A stretch of DNA of 13,349 nucleotides, from contig JAEPMM010000042.1 in assembly GCA_017643965.1 (NCBI GenBank), positions 1 to 13,349 of the forward strand, written 5' to 3'. The notes under the pieces are model-generated. The model did no database searches. It saw nothing but the letters and a program-made list of their open reading frames with translations, and was not told the DNA's origin. The position numbers and the translations under genes are program-made. Positions 12,313 to 13,349 of the stretch are shown piece after piece. How positions within the stretch are numbered: the stretch's first letter is position 1; each line of letters begins with the position of its first letter. This DNA comes from Marinobacter sp. (GTDB lineage: Bacteria > Pseudomonadota > Gammaproteobacteria > Pseudomonadales > Oleiphilaceae).

Positions 12313-13185
12313 TTAACCGAACAGGATATCGATGAGATTCAGGCCGCCGTCCTCTTCATCGTCTTCTTCGTCATCGTCTTCTTCGTCATCATCGCCGCCG
12401 CCGTTCCCGGGATTCTCATCGACCGGTGGCTCTGGCTCAGGTTCGGGCTCAGGCTCAGGCTTAGGTTCGGGCTCGGGCTCGGGCTCGGGCTCAGGTTCCG
12501 GGCCCGGTGTCGCGGGCGGACTGGATGCCTCGGGAATGCTGTCAAGGTTGCCACTTGAGATCAGATTCACCAGCTCCTCATAATTTGCGATGGTTGAACT
12601 GTTTGCCAGCGCAGCGGAAAACGTCTCAAGCAGTTGGTCAGCGTCGTCGTTGATCTCAAAGCGGGTGGTGAAAGGATCGAAGTCGTTGCCGGGGAAGGTG
12701 TAGTTTTTCTCCAGCAGTGTAATGAGGAACAGGTCTTTCTGCTGGTCCAATTCACCGACGGCGGTTGCGCGGTCTTCCTGATCAAACCAGTCGGTGGGTG
12801 TAATCGTCGCTGTCAGGGCAATAATCAGATCTGTAAACGGCGTGATGTTGACGGTACCCGGGGATTCGGTATAGCTGTGCAGGCGCTGCGCTGCTCCCTC
12901 GCCGGTTACCCTCAGGGCACAGGGCAGGGCAGACGTCTCGACCTGCCCTTCAAAACCACCGCTGTCATCGGTGGTGACTTCGTCGATGAAACCGTTGCCT
13001 TCCGCACACTGCGCAGCAACCGGTGCGTTGGCGATTGGCGCACCAACAGCCGCCCGCCCGGACAGAATTGCCAACTGGTCGCCGGCGACATCGCCCGTGT
13101 CATCTTGCGAAGGTCCCGATGGGCTACAACCATTCAATGCGACTGCCAGAGTCAGGACACCTGCTCCCTTTGCGATCCCTGTCAT
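12313..13185 (-). CDS. Lipoprotein with Glu-Pro linker and acidic C-terminal tail
   Basis: The 290-residue product has a lipoprotein signal ending in ALNGC (Cys20), Ser at +2. Residues about 40-95 resemble a carboxypeptidase-regulatory or Ig-like beta domain (GRAAVGAPIANAPV, DDSGGFEG) with Cys60 and Cys89. A helical domain (about 113-215) contains ITPFTDLIIAL, a segment I associate with lipoproteins of marine gammaproteobacteria. A (Glu-Pro)n linker with one Lys covers about 229-253, then an almost purely Asp/Glu tail (265-279), and the protein ends GGLNLIDILFG. ATG at 13185 was chosen because AGGGG is seven bases upstream and the signal peptide starts there. The linker would be extended and span the cell wall or hold the acidic tail away from the membrane. 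Function unknown; surface or Ca2+-binding roles are only possibilities. Confidence 0.85.
   Translation of the reverse strand: MTGIAKGAGVLTLAVALNGCSPSGPSQDDTGDVAGDQLAILSGRAAVGAPIANAPVAAQCAEGNGFIDEVTTDDSGGFEGQVETSALPCALRVTGEGAAQRLHSYTESPGTVNITPFTDLIIALTATITPTDWFDQEDRATAVGELDQQKDLFLITLLEKNYTFPGNDFDPFTTRFEINDDADQLLETFSAALANSSTIANYEELVNLISSGNLDSIPEASSPPATPGPEPEPEPEPEPEPKPEPEPEPEPEPPVDENPGNGGGDDDEEDDDEEDDEEDGGLNLIDILFG
12428..12499. repeat. Hexanucleotide tandem repeat (GGCTCR-type) encoding the Glu-Pro linker
   Basis: Twelve 6-bp units run through this stretch, mostly GGCTCA or GGCTCG with GGTTCG/GGCTTA/GGTTCC variants. On the minus strand they read CCxGAG, giving Pro-Glu. Because the unit is two codons, slippage would lengthen or shorten the linker without a frameshift. 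Confidence 0.85.
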
Positions 13186-13349
13186 GGTCAAACCCCTGGT
13201 CAAAAACCGACAAGCCTGCCGGTGATGATTTGCACGCAAAATGAACGCCACGGAGCAAGAAGTTTCCGGAAAACAGAGCAGGGGAAAGCCGGAGGTACTC
13301 CGGTTATCTTCGGGGTGTCAAATATGTCGACACGCCTGGTCGAGGCTGC
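13186..13349. other. Right-hand intergenic stretch with a hairpin and a possible gene start
   Basis: This 164-bp end of the window precedes the lipoprotein gene and should hold its promoter. CCGGAG-gta-CTCCGG (13289-13303) is a perfect 6-bp hairpin. TTTCCGGAAA (13263-13272) and TGTCGACA (13325-13332) are short palindromes. An ATG at 13324 starts an open frame to the right edge (MSTRLVEAA); it could be the beginning of a divergent gene but is too short to call. Confidence 0.3.

Noticed and set aside
12428..12499. Repeat considered as a CRISPR or minisatellite array
   Set aside because: The units are 6 bp without spacers and lie in frame inside a coding region.
12332..12583. Ser/Gly-rich plus-strand frame
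   Set aside because: It is only the reverse reading of the Glu-Pro and acidic repeats of the lipoprotein gene.
13289..13303. Hairpin as a terminator
   Set aside because: The stem is only 6 bp and no clear T run follows on either strand, so it is noted only as a hairpin.

Overview
The window looks like chromosomal DNA from a GC-rich marine gammaproteobacterium, most like Marinobacter or a close relative. That is inferred from the gene families, codon usage, lipoprotein style and DISM-type c-di-GMP signalling; no rRNA or other taxonomic marker is present. I see no tRNA, rRNA, CRISPR, transposase or phage gene. Coding density is high. Two of the three convergent junctions overlap at the stop codons, and the third has a strong intrinsic terminator.

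Left part (1-5557): the 3' end of an NADPH-dependent FMN reductase is followed at once by a pirin (+). Tail-to-tail with the pirin is a membrane fatty-acid desaturase (-). It is divergent from an AraC-type regulator, which overlaps a SelW/Rdx-like CxxC protein by ATGA (+). Facing that pair is a 7TMR-DISM diguanylate cyclase (-) whose reading frame is cut by one in-frame TAG exactly between the sensor/coiled-coil half and the GGDEF half.

Middle part (5667-10384): a possible catabolic module. A TetR regulator and an amidohydrolase of the N-acyl-D-amino-acid deacylase superfamily form a translationally overlapping pair (-). They diverge from an alpha/beta hydrolase that closely resembles mammalian MEST/PEG1. 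The divergent intergenic region carries a perfect 16-bp palindrome, AACTTGACGTCAAGTT, which supplies a TTGACG -35-like hexamer on both strands. Downstream of the hydrolase are an unlisted 55-residue Cys-rich small ORF and a classical SDR dehydrogenase with its own upstream inverted repeat and a textbook terminator. The likely theme is hydrolysis of an acyl/amide or ester-like compound followed by NAD-dependent oxidation, under TetR control; the substrate is unknown.

Right part (10394-13349): two lipoprotein genes (-). One has two DUF4394-type repeats. The other has a Glu-Pro linker encoded by a hexanucleotide repeat, a strongly acidic tail and a short hydrophobic C-terminus. Both are probably exported to the envelope or surface.

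The most notable points are the interrupted diguanylate cyclase, the MEST-like hydrolase with its palindromic operator, the amidohydrolase that seems to lack two metal-binding histidines, the Cys-rich small ORF and the low-complexity lipoprotein. I did not find a clearly new multi-gene defence or mobile system.
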